From: Sphingomonas sp. HITSZ_GF
Lineage (GTDB): Bacteria; Pseudomonadota; Alphaproteobacteria; Sphingomonadales; Sphingomonadaceae
Direction: 5' to 3'
DNA length: 64,000 nt
Assembly: GCF_029543155.1 (NCBI RefSeq)
Contig: NZ_JARQXA010000007.1
Location: 62,001-126,000, forward strand
Shown in pieces: positions 46,911 to 55,285 of this stretch. Numbering within the stretch: position 1 is the stretch's first letter; every line of letters starts with the position of its first letter. The notes beneath the pieces are model-generated. The model was given only the letters and a program-made list of their open reading frames with translations, was not told the origin of the DNA and did not search any database. Made by a program: the position numbers and the translations under genes.

Positions 46911-47213
46911 ATGCAAGACGTGATCGATCCCGAAGCCTGCACGACGATGACCGAGGTCCGCGCCGGCGTGGATGCGCTGGACGCGGCGCTGGTGGCGCTG
47001 CTCAAGCGGCGCTTCGGCTATATGGACGCGGCGGCGCGGATCAAGCCCGAGCGCGGCCATGTGCGCGACGAGGCGCGCAAGGCGCAGGTGATCGCCAATG
47101 CCCGCGCACATGCGGCGGCGGCGGGAATTCCCGAAGACGCGATCGGCGACATCTGGGAACGACTGGTCGAAGCCTCGATCGCCTACGAACTCGCGGCGTT
47201 CGACCGGCGCTGA
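46911..47213 (+). CDS. Chorismate mutase, AroQ type
   Basis: A 100-residue all-helical protein. The N-terminal helix VRAGVDALDAALVALLKRRF with RIKPERGHVRDEARKAQV carries the AroQ active-site arginines and lysine. It would convert chorismate to prephenate; an isochorismate pyruvate lyase (PchB) role is the alternative. It is divergent from rpsD. A GGAG just before the ATG serves as ribosome site. Confidence 0.85.
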   Translation: MQDVIDPEACTTMTEVRAGVDALDAALVALLKRRFGYMDAAARIKPERGHVRDEARKAQVIANARAHAAAAGIPEDAIGDIWERLVEASIAYELAAFDRR

Positions 47214-47292
47214 GCCGGGACCGAACGGGCGCCGGGCGCAAGCAGCATCACGATCTTCATCGCGATGCCCCTTCGCGGCCGGCGCCGGTCGA

Positions 47293-47556
47293 TCAGTTGC
47301 CGCTCATGCCGCCATTGCCGCCCATGCGGGCGCGGTTGTCGAGCGCGCGGCCGGCGCGATCGGCATTGGCGTCGGCGATCTGGCGCCACTCTTCCTTGGT
47401 ATGGCACTCGCGCTTGCCCATGATCGAGCCGGTCGATTCGACCATGCGGCAGATCTTCTTCTCGGGCTTGGCGTCAGCAGCCGGGGTCGGCGTCGCCTGC
47501 TGGGCGATGGCGGGAACGGCGAAGGCAACACACGCGAACAGAACAGCGAACTTCAT
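47293..47556 (-). CDS. Small secreted protein
   Basis: An 87-residue product with a clear signal peptide (about 1-20, ending AIAQ). The mature part has two cysteines (KKICRMVESTGS and GKRECHTKEEW) that may form a disulfide, and an Asn/Gly-rich tail. The pattern recurs in small exported sphingomonad proteins of unknown function. Start ATG 47556. Confidence 0.75.
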   Translation of the reverse strand: MKFAVLFACVAFAVPAIAQQATPTPAADAKPEKKICRMVESTGSIMGKRECHTKEEWRQIADANADRAGRALDNRARMGGNGGMSGN

Positions 47557-47793
47557 ACTATCTCCACTGCGGTTTGGGAGGCGGCCCTGCCCCGGCCTGC
47601 CCCGGGCCGGAAGACGAGACCGCGAGAGGCCCGAAAATGCGCCGATGCCGGTTCCGATCGCCTGCCCTCCAGGCGACCGAAGCCGATATGAATTCGGCAC
47701 AAACGTATCGGAACCCCCTCCCGCTACGAAAGATTCGTGCACTGTAACTTGTTTTCGCACCTGCGAAAAGCGGAAGTGTATTGCGATTATATG

Positions 47794-48519
47794 TCAGGTC
47801 GTGCGGTGGCGCTTCTTGCCTTCGAGCGCGGAGAGCACGCCGCGCAGCGTGCGCAGTTCCTGGCTCGACCAGCGCGGCTTGGTAAGCAGCGTGCGCAGCG
47901 TCCTTTTCGTCGAGGGAACGCGGTCGGGCGGGAAGTAATAGCCCGATTCATCGAGCATCGCGTCGAGCTGGTCGATCATCCCGTCCAGCTCCTGCTGCGG
48001 CGCGGGAGGATCGAGCTCCTCGACCGTGGGCTGGGCCAGGCTCTCGCCCTTCGACCATTCATAGGCGACGAGGATCACCGCCTGGGCAAGGTTGAGCGAG
48101 CCGAACTCGGGATTGATCGGCACGGTGACGATGGTGCGTGCGACGGCGACGTCGTCGGTCTCCAGCCCCGAGCGCTCGGGGCCGAACAGGATCGCCGAGC
48201 GCCCTTCCTCGCGGTGGATCTCGCGCGAGGCTTCCTCGGGCGTCATCACCGGCTTGGAGACGCCGCGCTTGCGCACCGTGGTGGCATAGACGTGCGCGCA
48301 ATCGGCGACGGCATCGGCGACGGTCTCATAGACCTGCGCCTTTTCGAGCACGATGTCCGCGCCGCTCGCGGCGGGGCCGGCGCTGGGATTGGGCCAGCCG
48401 TCGCGCGGGGCGACGAGGCGCATCTCGACCAGCCCGAAATTGAGCATCGCGCGTGCGGCCTTGCCGATATTCTCGCCGAGCTGCGGGCGGACCAGGACGA
48501 TGACGGGCGGCTGGCTCAC
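47794..48519 (-). CDS. trmJ: tRNA (cytidine/uridine-2'-O-)-methyltransferase TrmJ-like
   Basis: A 241-residue SPOUT methyltransferase for position 32 of tRNA. Motifs are VRPQLGENIGKAARAMLNFG at the start, ILFGPERSGLETDD and INPEFGSLNLAQAV in the knot. The start codon is GTG 48519, overlapping the nrdR stop as GTGA (48516-48519). Exact modification not shown. Confidence 0.92.
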   Translation of the reverse strand: MSQPPVIVLVRPQLGENIGKAARAMLNFGLVEMRLVAPRDGWPNPSAGPAASGADIVLEKAQVYETVADAVADCAHVYATTVRKRGVSKPVMTPEEASREIHREEGRSAILFGPERSGLETDDVAVARTIVTVPINPEFGSLNLAQAVILVAYEWSKGESLAQPTVEELDPPAPQQELDGMIDQLDAMLDESGYYFPPDRVPSTKRTLRTLLTKPRWSSQELRTLRGVLSALEGKKRHRTT

Positions 48520-48992
48520 TGCCCCCTCCCGCCTTCCTGGGCCACTTCGGACACGTTGCCGGCGAATTCCTCGAAATCCTTGGCCTCGCGGAAGTCCTTA
48601 TAGACCGAGGCGAAGCGGATATAGGCGACCGAATCGAGGCCCTTGAGCCCCTGCATCACCAGCTCGCCGATCTTCTGCGAGGGGATTTCGGTGTCGCCCA
48701 GCGTCTCCAATTGACGCTGAATCCCCGAGACGAGCTTCTCGATCTGCACGCCGTTGACCGGGCGCTTGCGCGTGGCGACCGAGATCGAGCGGACCAGCTT
48801 GTCGCGGTCGAACGGCTCGCGCTTGTCCTCGGACTTGAGCACGGTGAGCTCGCGCAGCTGGATGCGCTCGAAGGTGGTGAAGCGCGCGGCGCAGGCCTCG
48901 CACTGGCGCCGACGGCGGATCGCCGCCCCGTCTTCGGTGGGGCGGCTGTCCTTTACCTGGCTGTCTTCATGTCCGCAGAAGGGGCAGCGCAA
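48516..48992 (-). CDS. nrdR: Transcriptional repressor NrdR
   Basis: A 158-residue ATP/dATP-sensing repressor of ribonucleotide reductase genes. The zinc ribbon has C3, C6, C31 and C34; the ATP-cone spans about 49-139. The start codon must be TTG 48992, since the family always begins MRCPFC and no ATG or GTG precedes it. The glyA stop is four bases upstream and GGAG inside glyA serves as ribosome site. Confidence 0.95.
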   Translation of the reverse strand: MRCPFCGHEDSQVKDSRPTEDGAAIRRRRQCEACAARFTTFERIQLRELTVLKSEDKREPFDRDKLVRSISVATRKRPVNGVQIEKLVSGIQRQLETLGDTEIPSQKIGELVMQGLKGLDSVAYIRFASVYKDFREAKDFEEFAGNVSEVAQEGGRGQ

Positions 48993-48996
48993 TTAA

Positions 48997-50307
48997 TCAA
49001 AGCTCCGGATAGATGGGGAAGCGCTCGCACAGCGCGCGGACGCGCTCGCGGACGTTCTGCTCGACCTGGGCGTCGCCCTGCTCGCCATTCTTCTTCAGCC
49101 CGTCGAGCACGTCGGCGACCATGTTGCCGATCTCGCGGAACTCGGCCGGGCCGAAGCCGCGGGTGGTGCCCGCCGGCGAGCCGACGCGGATGCCGCTGGT
49201 CTTGACCGGCGGCAGCGGATCATTGGGAATGCCGTTCTTGTTGCAGGTGATCGCCGCGCGCTCGAGCGCCTCGTCGGCGTCCTTGCCGGTCACGCCCAGC
49301 GGCGTGAGGTCGATCAGCGCGAGGTGGGTGTCGGTGCCGCCCGAGACCACCGCCGCGCCGCGCTCCTTGAGCGTGGCCGCCAGGATCTTGGCGTTCTCGA
49401 CGATCGCGGCAGCATAGCCCTTGAACTCGGGCTGGAGCGCCTCGCCGAACGCCACCGCCTTGGCGGCGATGACGTGCATCAGCGGGCCGCCCTGGAGGCC
49501 GGGGAACACCGCCGAGTTGATCTTCTTGGCGATCGCCTCGTCATTGGTGAACACCGCGCCACCGCGCGGGCCGCGCAGCGTCTTGTGGGTGGTCGTCGTC
49601 ACGACATGCGCATGGCCGAACGGCGTCGGGTGGACGCCGCCGGCGACCAGGCCGGCGAAGTGCGCCATGTCGACCATGAAGATCGCGCCGACCTCGTCCG
49701 CGATCGCGCGGAACTTGGCGAAATCGATATGGCGCGGATAGGCCGAGCCGCCGGTGATGATCAGCTTGGGCTGGGTCTCGCGGGCGAGCTTGGCGACCTG
49801 GTCATAGTCGATCAGGTGCGTGTCCGGGGTGACGCCGTACTGGACCGCGTTGAACCACTTGCCCGACATCGCGGCGCGCGCGCCGTGCGTCAAATGGCCG
49901 CCCGAATCGAGGCTGAGGCCCATGATCGTGTCGCCGGGCTTGACCATCGCCAGCATCACCGCGCCGTTGGCCTGCGCGCCCGAGTGCGGCTGGACGTTGG
50001 CGAAGTCGCAGCCGAACAGCTGCTTGGCGCGATCGATCGCCAGCTGCTCGACTTCGTCGGACGGGTGGCAGCCCTGGTAATAGCGCTTGCCGGGATAGCC
50101 CTCGGCGTACTTGTTGGTGAAGACCGAGCCCTGCGCCTCGAGCACTGCCTTGGAAACGATATTCTCCGAGGCGATCAGCTCGATCTGATACTGCTCGCGC
50201 TTCAGTTCATGCTGGACGCCGGCGAAGACCGCCGGATCCGCCTCGGCGAGCGAACGGGTGAAATAGCCATCGGGCTGGGCGCCGAGAGTGGCGGGGTTGG
50301 TGCTCAT
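48997..50307 (-). CDS. glyA: Serine hydroxymethyltransferase
   Basis: A 436-residue PLP enzyme that interconverts serine and glycine with tetrahydrofolate. The PLP lysine is K242 in TTTHKTLRGPRGG. Substrate motifs YAEGYPGKRYYQG and HSGAQAN are present. Its ATG overlaps the rpiB stop as ATGA. The operon order is rpiB-glyA-nrdR-trmJ. Confidence 0.97.
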   Translation of the reverse strand: MSTNPATLGAQPDGYFTRSLAEADPAVFAGVQHELKREQYQIELIASENIVSKAVLEAQGSVFTNKYAEGYPGKRYYQGCHPSDEVEQLAIDRAKQLFGCDFANVQPHSGAQANGAVMLAMVKPGDTIMGLSLDSGGHLTHGARAAMSGKWFNAVQYGVTPDTHLIDYDQVAKLARETQPKLIITGGSAYPRHIDFAKFRAIADEVGAIFMVDMAHFAGLVAGGVHPTPFGHAHVVTTTTHKTLRGPRGGAVFTNDEAIAKKINSAVFPGLQGGPLMHVIAAKAVAFGEALQPEFKGYAAAIVENAKILAATLKERGAAVVSGGTDTHLALIDLTPLGVTGKDADEALERAAITCNKNGIPNDPLPPVKTSGIRVGSPAGTTRGFGPAEFREIGNMVADVLDGLKKNGEQGDAQVEQNVRERVRALCERFPIYPEL

Positions 50308-50756
50308 GCAGGGGTCCCTTCAGGATGGCTGAGCTTGTCGACCCGACGCTGGTGGCGGTCGCCGAGAAACTCGGTTGCGAGAAAAGTCGTGATGCAGGCC
50401 TTGGCCATCTCGATGCCGAGCAGGCGGGCGCCCATGGCGATGACATTGGCATCGTTGTGCTGGCGGGCCAGGCTGGCCGAAAGCGGCTCGGAGACGAGCG
50501 CGCAGCGGGCGTGCGGGTTGCGGTTCACTGCGATCGAGATGCCGATGCCCGAACCGCAGAGCGCGACGCCGCGCGCCGCCTTGCCCTCTTCGATCGCCTT
50601 GGCGAGGCGATAGCCATAGTCGGGATAGTCGACGCTCTCCGGCCCGTTGGTGCCGAGATCGAGCACTTCATGCCCTTCGTTACGCAACCATTCGGCGAGT
50701 TCTGCCTTCATGGCGTAGGCGGCATGGTCCGAAGCGATGGCGATGGCGTGCGACAT
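50304..50756 (-). CDS. rpiB: Ribose-5-phosphate isomerase B
   Basis: A 150-residue RpiB/LacAB-family isomerase of the pentose phosphate pathway. Substrate residues are D10 and H11 (ASDHAAY), C67 is the catalytic cysteine in ALCGSGIGISIAVNR, and NPHARCALVSE follows. Start ATG 50756. It heads the operon rpiB-glyA-nrdR-trmJ. Confidence 0.95.
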   Translation of the reverse strand: MSHAIAIASDHAAYAMKAELAEWLRNEGHEVLDLGTNGPESVDYPDYGYRLAKAIEEGKAARGVALCGSGIGISIAVNRNPHARCALVSEPLSASLARQHNDANVIAMGARLLGIEMAKACITTFLATEFLGDRHQRRVDKLSHPEGTPA

Positions 50757-50814
50757 GCGCGCTCCCCTACGCCGCAAGGACGGTGCTGGCTAGACCGACT
50801 ATTCGGAGAGAGAC

Positions 50815-51066
50815 ATGCGCAAGACGATTTTCGCCCTGATCCCGGCCCTGGCGCTCGGCGTGGCCGCCTGTTCGGAGAGCGCGCAGGACAATCTGAGCAA
50901 TTCGCTGAACGCGACAGGCGATTCGCTGGAAAACAGCGTGAACGACATGGGCGACACGCTGGGCAATGCCGCGGACGATGCCGGCGCTGCGCTGGACAAC
51001 ACCGCCAGCGACATCGGCAACCGTGCCGAGCATGTGGGCAATGCGATCGACGAGGCGACGCGCTGA
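50815..51066 (+). CDS. Small lipoprotein with amphipathic repeats
   Basis: An 83-residue product with lipobox VAAC (C19). The mature part is an alternating Asn/Ala/Asp/Gly helix, with repeated segments such as NSLNATGDSLENSVND and NAADDAGAALDNTASD, suggesting 11-residue amphipathic repeats like apolipoproteins or entericidin-like proteins. A GGAGAG lies before the ATG. It overlaps the next gene by one base. Confidence 0.75.
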   Translation: MRKTIFALIPALALGVAACSESAQDNLSNSLNATGDSLENSVNDMGDTLGNAADDAGAALDNTASDIGNRAEHVGNAIDEATR

Positions 51067-51539
51067 TGCGTGCGCTGCTGATCTTCGCCCCTGCGCTGGC
51101 GCTCGGCGCGTGCAACGCCGCCGACAAGGCCAGCGACGCCACGGCCAATGCCACCGAGACCGCGGGCAACGCCGCAGTGGCGGTGGGCGGTTCGATCGCC
51201 AATGCCGTCAAGGAAGGCGCCGCCGACCTGAAGAACGAAGTGGCCGCCAAGCCGGTCGACCGCGACGACTGGATCGGCCGCTGGAAGGGCGTGGAAGGCA
51301 CCTATCTGACCGTGTCGAAGGGCAAGGACCCGGGCATGTACAAGCTGGAGATGCAGTACACGCTCGACGACAAGGGAATTTTCGACGGCAAGGGATCGAG
51401 CGAGGGAATTTCGTTCACCCGGCCCGACGGCGATCAGACGCTCCATCCGAGCGACGGCGATGCGACCGGGCTGAAATGGCTGGCCGGCAAGAAGGACTGT
51501 CTGACGGTGAAGGCCGGCGAGGGCTATTGCCGGGATTGA
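51066..51539 (+). CDS. Predicted lipoprotein with Ala-rich helix and C-terminal domain
   Basis: A 157-residue lipoprotein, lipobox ALGAC, that begins like its upstream neighbour (ALALGAC-type signal then an Ala/Asn helix) but has an extra C-terminal domain (about 60-157) with WIGRWKGVEGTYLTV and two cysteines (KKDCLTV, EGYCRD). Start ATG 51066 overlaps the previous stop by one base. The pair probably arose by duplication of the N-terminal module. Function unknown. Confidence 0.75.
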   Translation: MRALLIFAPALALGACNAADKASDATANATETAGNAAVAVGGSIANAVKEGAADLKNEVAAKPVDRDDWIGRWKGVEGTYLTVSKGKDPGMYKLEMQYTLDDKGIFDGKGSSEGISFTRPDGDQTLHPSDGDATGLKWLAGKKDCLTVKAGEGYCRD

Positions 51540-51564
51540 GGCACCCACCTTCCCAGCACCAATC

Positions 51565-51669
51565 GTCACCCCGGCCTTGTGCCGGGGTCCACCGGGAGGC
51601 ACGCCTCGCACAAGAAGCGAGAGTGCATCGGCTGCGGCATGGTGGACCCCGGCACAAGGCCGGGGTGAC
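51565..51669. repeat. Paired-hairpin repeat, family B copy 2
   Basis: The arms GTCACCCCGGCCTTGTGCCG and their reverse complement close a 105-nt unit almost identical at its ends to 15182-15287. It lies between the convergent lipoprotein and LytTR genes. Confidence 0.85.
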
Positions 51670-51677
51670 GGACGGGC

Positions 51678-52532
51678 TCAGGGTTTCGCCGGATTCCGCA
51701 GCCACCCGCGTGCCCGTGCCTCGGCGGCATAGGTGGCGCTGACCGGAACGCTGCCGCCCCCGGCGAGCAGCAGCCGCCATTTGCGGCCTTCGCGCGTGGC
51801 GCCCTGCACTGCGTCCGCCGCGACCCAGGCGCCGCGATGGACCTGGAGCCCGTCGAGCCGGGCGACTTCCTCCAGCGCATCGCCGAAGCGATAGTGGAGC
51901 AGCTCGCTGCGGCCGTCGCGGCGATGGACGCGGCAATAATGGTCCTCGGCCTCGATCGCCGCGAGATCGCAGGCGGCGATGCGGGCGCGGGCGAGCAGAC
52001 CGGTCTCGGCGCGGACCGGGCGCATCCGGCGCAGCACCAGCCAGGCGACGACCGAGCAGACGGTGAAGATCACCACGCTGATCGCCGCCGCCCTGCCCCA
52101 TATCTCGTGCGGGATCGGTTGCATCGGCGTGCCGACCAGCCAGGCGCAGGCCCAGATCTCGAGCGGCAGCGGCAAATTGAGCGGGATCGTGCCGAGCAGC
52201 GAGATGCGCGGCCAGTCGCTGTCCTTGCGCACGCCCCAGGCGAAGAGCAGCTGCCATTTGAGCGCGTTCCATCCCATCAGCAGCAGCCAGAAGGCGATGC
52301 GGGGCCCGAGCGGCAACCGGCCGGTGTTGAATCCGCCGGTGACGATCATCAGCAGCGCCGCGGCGAAGCAGGCGACCCAGAGCAGCGGGAAGCCCGGCGG
52401 CGCCTTCCGGGGCAGTGCGCGTTTCGCGAAGGCCAGAGCGCGCTTCGCGAAACCGCGCTTGCTTGGCGGCTGGGCGGCAGAGCCAGTGCGGAGCGACCGG
52501 GCGGCGGGCATGGCGGACAAGCTGCCATGCAT
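51678..52532 (-). CDS. Membrane-anchored LytTR transcriptional regulator
   Basis: About 284 residues. The N-terminal part has four predicted TM helices (roughly residues 45-165), and the C-terminal part (about 190-280) is a LytTR DNA-binding domain (AIEAEDHYCRVHRRDGRSE and GLQVHRGAWVAADAVQG). No receiver domain is present, so this is a one-component membrane regulator like other sphingomonad LytTR-TM proteins. The start at 52532 has AGGG upstream. It is divergent from the DUF1579-like gene. Confidence 0.85.
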   Translation of the reverse strand: MHGSLSAMPAARSLRTGSAAQPPSKRGFAKRALAFAKRALPRKAPPGFPLLWVACFAAALLMIVTGGFNTGRLPLGPRIAFWLLLMGWNALKWQLLFAWGVRKDSDWPRISLLGTIPLNLPLPLEIWACAWLVGTPMQPIPHEIWGRAAAISVVIFTVCSVVAWLVLRRMRPVRAETGLLARARIAACDLAAIEAEDHYCRVHRRDGRSELLHYRFGDALEEVARLDGLQVHRGAWVAADAVQGATREGRKWRLLLAGGGSVPVSATYAAEARARGWLRNPAKP

Positions 52533-52560
52533 GGTGCCCTGCGACAATCGGGAGATACAG

Positions 52561-53229
52561 ATGCGCGCTTCGTTTCTATCCGGCTCCCCGGCGAAGGCCG
52601 GGGCCCAGGGCCACAAGCGGCAGGGCAGAGAAACCCTGGGCCCCGGCCTTCGCCGGGGAACAGCCTGGGCATGGATGCTGGCCGCCCTCACCCTCGCCTT
52701 GCCCTTCACTGCCCAGGCCCAGCAGGCCGACACCGCCACGATGACCGCCCAGAGCGACGCGATGCACAAGCTCGACTGGATGCACGGCAAATGGCGCGGC
52801 GAGGCGCGTGTGCAGATGCCGGGCGCCGGCGAGCGGGTGATGACGCATACCGAGCGCGTGGGCACGATGCTCGACGGCACGATCACCCTGGTCGAAGGCA
52901 AGTCGTTCGACGCGGCGGGCAAGGTGCCGTTCAACGCCTTTGCAGTGATCTCCTACGATCCCGCCACCAAGACCTATGCGATGGCGAGCCACACCGGCGG
53001 GCGAGCGGGCACCTTCCCGCTGGCCGTGACCGACAAGGGCTATGCCTGGGAAATGCCGGCCGGGCCCAATGCCAAGGTGCTCTACAAGGCCTGGCTGGAA
53101 GGCGACACCTGGATCGAGGCGGGCGAATTCGTGATGAACGGCCAGCCGGGCCGGCCCTTCTTCAAGATGACGCTGAAGCGCATCGGCGACACCGACTGGC
53201 CGATGGCGGGAAGCGTCACCAAGGATTGA
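52561..53229 (+). CDS. Exported DUF1579-like protein with repeat-derived N-terminal insert
   Basis: A 222-residue product if translation begins at ATG 52561. The mature domain (about 60-215) has the KLDWMHGKWRGEARV opening and a lipocalin-like strand pattern as in DUF1579. Residues about 7-34 are encoded by an 83-nt repeat and split the signal peptide from its first residues; the hydrophobic core MLAALTLALPFTAQAQ begins at an in-frame ATG (52675). Either start is possible. Confidence 0.75.
   Translation: MRASFLSGSPAKAGAQGHKRQGRETLGPGLRRGTAWAWMLAALTLALPFTAQAQQADTATMTAQSDAMHKLDWMHGKWRGEARVQMPGAGERVMTHTERVGTMLDGTITLVEGKSFDAAGKVPFNAFAVISYDPATKTYAMASHTGGRAGTFPLAVTDKGYAWEMPAGPNAKVLYKAWLEGDTWIEAGEFVMNGQPGRPFFKMTLKRIGDTDWPMAGSVTKD
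52581..52663. repeat. Paired-hairpin repeat, family D copy 1, inside a coding start
   Basis: An 83-nt inverted repeat with ends CTCCCCGGCGAAGGCCGGGG and the matching right arm. It is about the same length and sequence as 56441-56523. It lies just inside the 5' end of the DUF1579-like gene. Confidence 0.85.
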
Positions 53230-53257
53230 TTTTGCTTCGCTCCTGACTCTAGGGCCG

Positions 53258-53298
53258 ATCCCCGGCGCCCCGCGACAAGCGTTGCGGGGCCCGGGGAT
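53258..53298. terminator. Hairpin after the DUF1579-like gene
   Basis: ATCCCCGGCGCCCCGC and GCGGGGCCCGGGGAT form a strong stem. There is no T-run, so it may be rho-dependent or a processing site. Confidence 0.45.
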
Positions 53299-53308
53299 AG
53301 ACCTTAGA

Positions 53309-53339
53309 CTGACGCCGGTTCGTCACATTGGGGTAATAG
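53309..53339 (+). promoter_or_regulatory. Candidate Pho-box-like promoter of btaA
   Basis: CTGACGC and TCGTCAC lie 4 bp apart, resembling the 7-bp direct repeats with 4-bp spacing of PhoB sites. TAATAG (53334-53339) could be the -10. The match to consensus is weak. Confidence 0.3.
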
Positions 53340-53385
53340 GGCGTGGCGGATCGCCGCTCGCCGGGCGGGCGTCCAGGAGCAAGTG

Positions 53386-54630
53386 ATGGGTTCGATTACC
53401 AAGACGCCGAAGAATGTCGCCGTCCGCGGCGCCGTGCACCGTCACGAACACATGACCAAGGAAGGCATTCTCGAGCGCGCCTTCACCTTTGCCTTTCGGG
53501 GCCTGGTCTATCCGCAGATCTGGGAAGACCCGGTGATCGACATGGAAGCGCTGCAGCTCCAGAGCGACCATCATCTGGTGACGATCGCCTCGGGCGGCTG
53601 CAACGTCTTCTCCTATCTGACCGCGAACCCGGCCAAGATCACCGCAGTGGACCTCAATCCGGCGCATATCGCGCTCAACAACCTGAAGAAGCAGGCGGCG
53701 CTGCGGCTGCCCGACTATGCCGCCTTCCACCGCTTCTTCGGCCAGGCCGACAAGCCCGAGAATGTCGAGGCCTATCGCGAGCATATCGCGCCGCACCTCG
53801 ACGCGCCCTATCGCGACTATTGGGAGCGCCGCGGGCTGAACGGCACGCGCCGCATCGATGCGTTCAAGCACGGCTTCTACCATTACGGCCTGCTCGGCCG
53901 GCTGATGGGCTTCGTCCACTGGCTGGCGCACCGCTACGGCATCGAGCCGCGCGACATCCTGAAGGCGAAGACCATCGAGGAGCAGCGCGAAATCTTCGAA
54001 ACCAAGTTCGCGCCCTTCTTCGACAAGAAGTTCCTGCGCTGGCTCGTCGATCAGCCCGCCGCCCTGTTCGGCTTCGGCATCCCGCCGGCGCAGTACGACC
54101 TGCTCAAGGTCGACGACCAGGCGGGGATCACCGGCGCGCTCAAGAGCCGGCTGCGCAAGCTCGCCTGCGACTTCGACCTGAAGGACAACTACTATGCCTG
54201 GCAGGCGTTCGGCCGCGGCTATGGCGAAGGTCCGGATGCGCCGCTGCCGCCCTATCTCGAGGCGAAGAACTGGGACGTGGTGCGCGCGCGCGCCGACCGG
54301 GTCGAGATCCGCCACACCAACTATGCCGACTATCTCGAGACGATGCCGGCCCAGTCGCTCGACCGCTACATCCTGCTCGACGCGCAGGACTGGATGACCG
54401 ACGAGCAGCTGACCCGCATCTGGGGCGAGATCACCCGCACCGCCAAGCCGGGCGCGCGCGTGCTCTATCGCACCGCGGCGATCCCCGACGTGGTGAAGGG
54501 CCATATCCCCGAGGAAATCATGTCCCAGTGGGAATATGAGGACCAGGCCAAGCTCGACGACTGGACGCGCCGCGACCGCTCCTCGGTCTATGGCGCGACG
54601 CATGTCTGGACGCTGAAGCCGCACGCATGA
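53386..54630 (+). CDS. btaA: BtaA: SAM:diacylglycerol 3-amino-3-carboxypropyl transferase
   Basis: A 414-residue enzyme that moves the aminocarboxypropyl group of SAM to diacylglycerol, giving diacylglyceryl homoserine. The family opening (LVYPQIWEDPVIDMEAL) and SAM-binding segments TIASGGCNVFSYLT and ITAVDLNPAHIALN are visible. ATG 53386 has CAGGAG upstream. It is coupled to btaB by ATGA overlap, the standard bta arrangement. Confidence 0.93.
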   Translation: MGSITKTPKNVAVRGAVHRHEHMTKEGILERAFTFAFRGLVYPQIWEDPVIDMEALQLQSDHHLVTIASGGCNVFSYLTANPAKITAVDLNPAHIALNNLKKQAALRLPDYAAFHRFFGQADKPENVEAYREHIAPHLDAPYRDYWERRGLNGTRRIDAFKHGFYHYGLLGRLMGFVHWLAHRYGIEPRDILKAKTIEEQREIFETKFAPFFDKKFLRWLVDQPAALFGFGIPPAQYDLLKVDDQAGITGALKSRLRKLACDFDLKDNYYAWQAFGRGYGEGPDAPLPPYLEAKNWDVVRARADRVEIRHTNYADYLETMPAQSLDRYILLDAQDWMTDEQLTRIWGEITRTAKPGARVLYRTAAIPDVVKGHIPEEIMSQWEYEDQAKLDDWTRRDRSSVYGATHVWTLKPHA

Positions 54631-55283
54631 GCGCTGCCACCGGGGACCAGAAGGGGCTGATGGACGCGACCTATGCGCTCCACCGCCACTTCTACGACTT
54701 CACGCGGAAATTCTATCTGCTGGGGCGCGACGCGCTGATCCGGTCGCTCAACCCGCCCAGGGGCGGCACGGTGCTCGAGGTTGGCTGCGGCACCGCGCGC
54801 AACCTGATCGTCGCGGCGAAGCGCTTCCCCGAGGCACGCTTCTTCGGCTTCGACATCAGCGAGGCGATGCTGGAGACGGCGCGGGCTTCGGTGGAGAAGA
54901 ACGGGCTGTCGGGCAGGATCACGCTCGCGCAGGCCGACGCGGGCGCGTTCGACGTGCAAACGCTGTTCGGGGCCTCGACACTCGACCGGGTGTTCATGAG
55001 CTACACGCTCTCGATGATCCCACCCTGGGTGGAGGCGATCGAGCTGGGCGCGAAGGCGCTGGCGCCGGGCGGCAGCCTGCACATCGTCGATTTCGGCCAG
55101 TATGAGCGGCTGCCGCGCTTTGCGAAGCGGCTGCACTTCAAGTCGCTCAACGACTTCCACGTATTCCCGCGCGACACGCTGCCCGCAGTGCTCAAGCGCA
55201 TCGCCGAGGAGCAGGGCCTGCGGCTCGACTTCCGTTCGACGCTGCGCGGCTATGTGTGGAGCGCGACGCTGACGCGGGACTGA
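54627..55283 (+). CDS. btaB: BtaB: diacylglyceryl-homoserine N-methyltransferase
   Basis: A 218-residue SAM methyltransferase that methylates diacylglyceryl homoserine three times to the betaine lipid DGTS. The SAM motif VLEVGCGTARN is at 49-59, with DISEAML and LAPGGSLHIVDFG following. The ATG overlaps the btaA stop (54627-54630). Product assignment rests on the gene pair. Confidence 0.92.
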   Translation: MSAATGDQKGLMDATYALHRHFYDFTRKFYLLGRDALIRSLNPPRGGTVLEVGCGTARNLIVAAKRFPEARFFGFDISEAMLETARASVEKNGLSGRITLAQADAGAFDVQTLFGASTLDRVFMSYTLSMIPPWVEAIELGAKALAPGGSLHIVDFGQYERLPRFAKRLHFKSLNDFHVFPRDTLPAVLKRIAEEQGLRLDFRSTLRGYVWSATLTRD

Positions 55284-55285
55284 GC

